From contig JAIXKI010000002.1 of assembly GCA_026936105.1 (NCBI GenBank), positions 650,713-714,712 on the forward strand: a stretch of DNA of 64,000 nt. Direction: 5' to 3'. Positions within the stretch are counted from its first letter, which is position 1. Every line of letters starts with the position of its first letter. The notes beneath the pieces were generated by a model that saw nothing but the letters and a program-made list of their open reading frames with translations, made no database searches and was not told the origin of the DNA. Below, one piece after another: positions 62,867-64,000 of this stretch. Origin of the DNA: Chitinophagales bacterium (lineage in GTDB: Bacteria > Bacteroidota > Bacteroidia > Chitinophagales > Chitinophagaceae). Both the position numbers and the translations under genes were made by a program.

Positions 62867-64000
62867 GTGGAGGATCAGTTAAATATTGAAAAAAACGAAC
62901 TCGGCAACCTGAGTATCCGGGATCTTTTTTTCAAATACATCCGCTTTTTGCCATTTTTCGTTCTTTCTGTAGCCATTTTATTGATAGGGGCTTATATATA
63001 CCTGAGGTATGCAGACCGGGTTTATAGCTCCACAGGCACACTTCTTATAAATAACGATCAGCAAAGGGCGGTCAGCGGGAATGATCAGTTTTCCAATCTG
63101 TTCGGAGATAACAGGACTGTAAATATTCAGAATGAGATGGAAGTGCTTAAATCGAAGCCTTTGATGGAACGGGTGGTCAAGAAACTGAATATGGAAGTTG
63201 GTTATATTGCAGTAGGGAAGATCAGAGATGCTGATATTTACAAGCAGGGACCTTTCTTCCTTCAGATATTTAAACTTGCAGATTCTTCTTCTGCTTTTTC
63301 TCTTAATGTCAGGTTCGTAAATGACCGTCAATTTCGCATTAATGATGGAGACAGTACTTTTAGTTTCGGAGAACAGTTTCAAAACAGGAATGGAATTTTC
63401 AGCCTGGAAAGAAACGGGTCCGGAACAGTAAGTTCTGACTATAAGATAACCTGGCGGCCCGCCTCTTCGGTCGCATCTTCTCTCGTTTCCGGTTTGCAGG
63501 TTGCACCCAAGACCCAGGGCACGGGCATCATTACTTTGTCTTTTCAGGGATCCAACCCGGTGATGTGTGCGGATGTGATCAACCAACTCATGGAAGAGTA
63601 TAAACTGAAAACAATAGAAGATAAGAACCTGACTGATGAGCAGACACTTCAGTTCATTAATGACCGTCTCGATTCCCTGGGCCATGATCTGGACAGCATA
63701 CAAAAGATCAAATTGAAATATCAGACCGATAATGATGTTATAGATCTTCAGTCCCAAGCTGCTGATTATTTTCAAAAATTCGGACAGACCGATCAGGATC
63801 TGAGCGTACAGGAATTTCAAATGAATATTGCTGATTATGTAGATCAGTATTTACACGATAAAAAAAATGAATTTAATAAGGTGATCATTCCATCATCCCT
63901 GGCGATGAATGAGATGGTGCCTTCTTCGCTGGGACTGAGTGACCCTGTATTGAATGGTTATATTGATGCCTTCAACAAGGCTCAGATTGACAGGCAAAAT
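62867..64000 (+). CDS. Wzc-like chain-length/tyrosine kinase protein, cut by window edge
   Basis: A frame from GTG 62867 (preceded by ATCAG, no ATG alternative nearby) stays open to the right edge: 378 codons. It begins MEDQLNIEKNELGNL and has a membrane helix near residues 28-46 (FLPFFVLSVAILLIGAYIY). The Wzz domain follows (about 50-130: ADRVYSSTGTLLIN, QNEMEVLKSKPLMERVV), with a periplasmic stretch rich in helices. This is the start of a polysaccharide co-polymerase, and a cytoplasmic tyrosine-kinase domain would be expected beyond the edge. It belongs to the export locus with the Wza-like gene 33 nt upstream. Start-codon choice is uncertain, but the frame is not. Confidence 0.85.
   Translation, partial: MEDQLNIEKNELGNLSIRDLFFKYIRFLPFFVLSVAILLIGAYIYLRYADRVYSSTGTLLINNDQQRAVSGNDQFSNLFGDNRTVNIQNEMEVLKSKPLMERVVKKLNMEVGYIAVGKIRDADIYKQGPFFLQIFKLADSSSAFSLNVRFVNDRQFRINDGDSTFSFGEQFQNRNGIFSLERNGSGTVSSDYKITWRPASSVASSLVSGLQVAPKTQGTGIITLSFQGSNPVMCADVINQLMEEYKLKTIEDKNLTDEQTLQFINDRLDSLGHDLDSIQKIKLKYQTDNDVIDLQSQAADYFQKFGQTDQDLSVQEFQMNIADYVDQYLHDKKNEFNKVIIPSSLAMNEMVPSSLGLSDPVLNGYIDAFNKAQIDRQN

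Noticed and set aside
62978-63820. Long minus-strand frame (280 codons) at the right end
   Set aside because: It is antisense to the Wzc-like gene, whose Wzz motifs and membrane helix are clear.

Overview
The window is a stretch of Bacteroidota chromosome, most likely from the Chitinophagales/Chitinophagaceae or a close relative. The signs are a type IX secretion sorting domain, TonB-dependent receptors, a BatB/BatC pair, an UpxY-type NusG paralogue, the long form of IspG, few Shine-Dalgarno sequences, and repeated TAnnTTTG boxes (the Bacteroidota -7 element) upstream of genes. Base composition and gene density look even. I see no insertion sequence, prophage, CRISPR array, rRNA or tRNA. Family placements come from recognising motifs by eye, and no database search was run.

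Layout. 0-12.5 kb is mostly on the minus strand: a split-transketolase fragment cut by the window edge, galE, a PiT phosphate transporter with its DUF47 partner, a DUF885 peptidase, a GH20 hexosaminidase, a GH16 glycanase and a PhoR/PhoB-like two-component pair, with one plus-strand beta-lactamase-fold hydrolase. 12.7-21.4 kb holds a large secreted protein with a caspase-like His/Cys signature, an MsbA-type ABC exporter and the ATP synthase genes atpB-E-F-H-A, with hairpins after atpE and atpF and a terminator after atpA where atpG is often found. 21.6-28.8 kb is an envelope region: a type IX-secreted protein with an elaborate leader, a TonB-dependent receptor, a membrane-protein gene broken by an in-frame TGA, and a winged-helix regulator. 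29.1-35.3 kb carries a class D beta-lactamase-like pseudoenzyme, batB/batC, ispG, a YhhN protein and an LpxL-type acyltransferase. 35.4-43.4 kb (mostly minus) holds a persulfide dioxygenase/rhodanese with an ArsR regulator, tsaB, a dehydrogenase remnant, ridA, an M1 aminopeptidase, and a MurU-like plus AmgK/RapZ-like pair. 43.5-52.6 kb has the fused mutase IcmF, an NfeD/slipin pair, an MG2-plug protein and an amidase.

The most distinctive block is 52.6-58.8 kb. A tight minus-strand run reads umuD-like, umuC, an unrecognised gene, an SRAP (HMCES-like) abasic-site protein and a NamZ muramidase. It is divergent from a 2H RNA-ligase/phosphoesterase and a PA0069-type radical SAM protein, across a short intergenic region full of palindromes. 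It looks like a DNA-damage module, but its UmuD has Ala and Arg where the self-cleavage Ser and Lys should be.

The right end (60.7-64 kb) opens a surface-polysaccharide locus: a WbpD-type sugar N-acetyltransferase, an UpxY-type antiterminator behind a good promoter and a structured leader of about 115 nt, a Wza-like export lipoprotein and a Wzc-like chain-length protein that runs off the edge. Several genes in the window concern the cell wall: MurU/AmgK, the amidase, NamZ and two penicillin-recognising-fold proteins.
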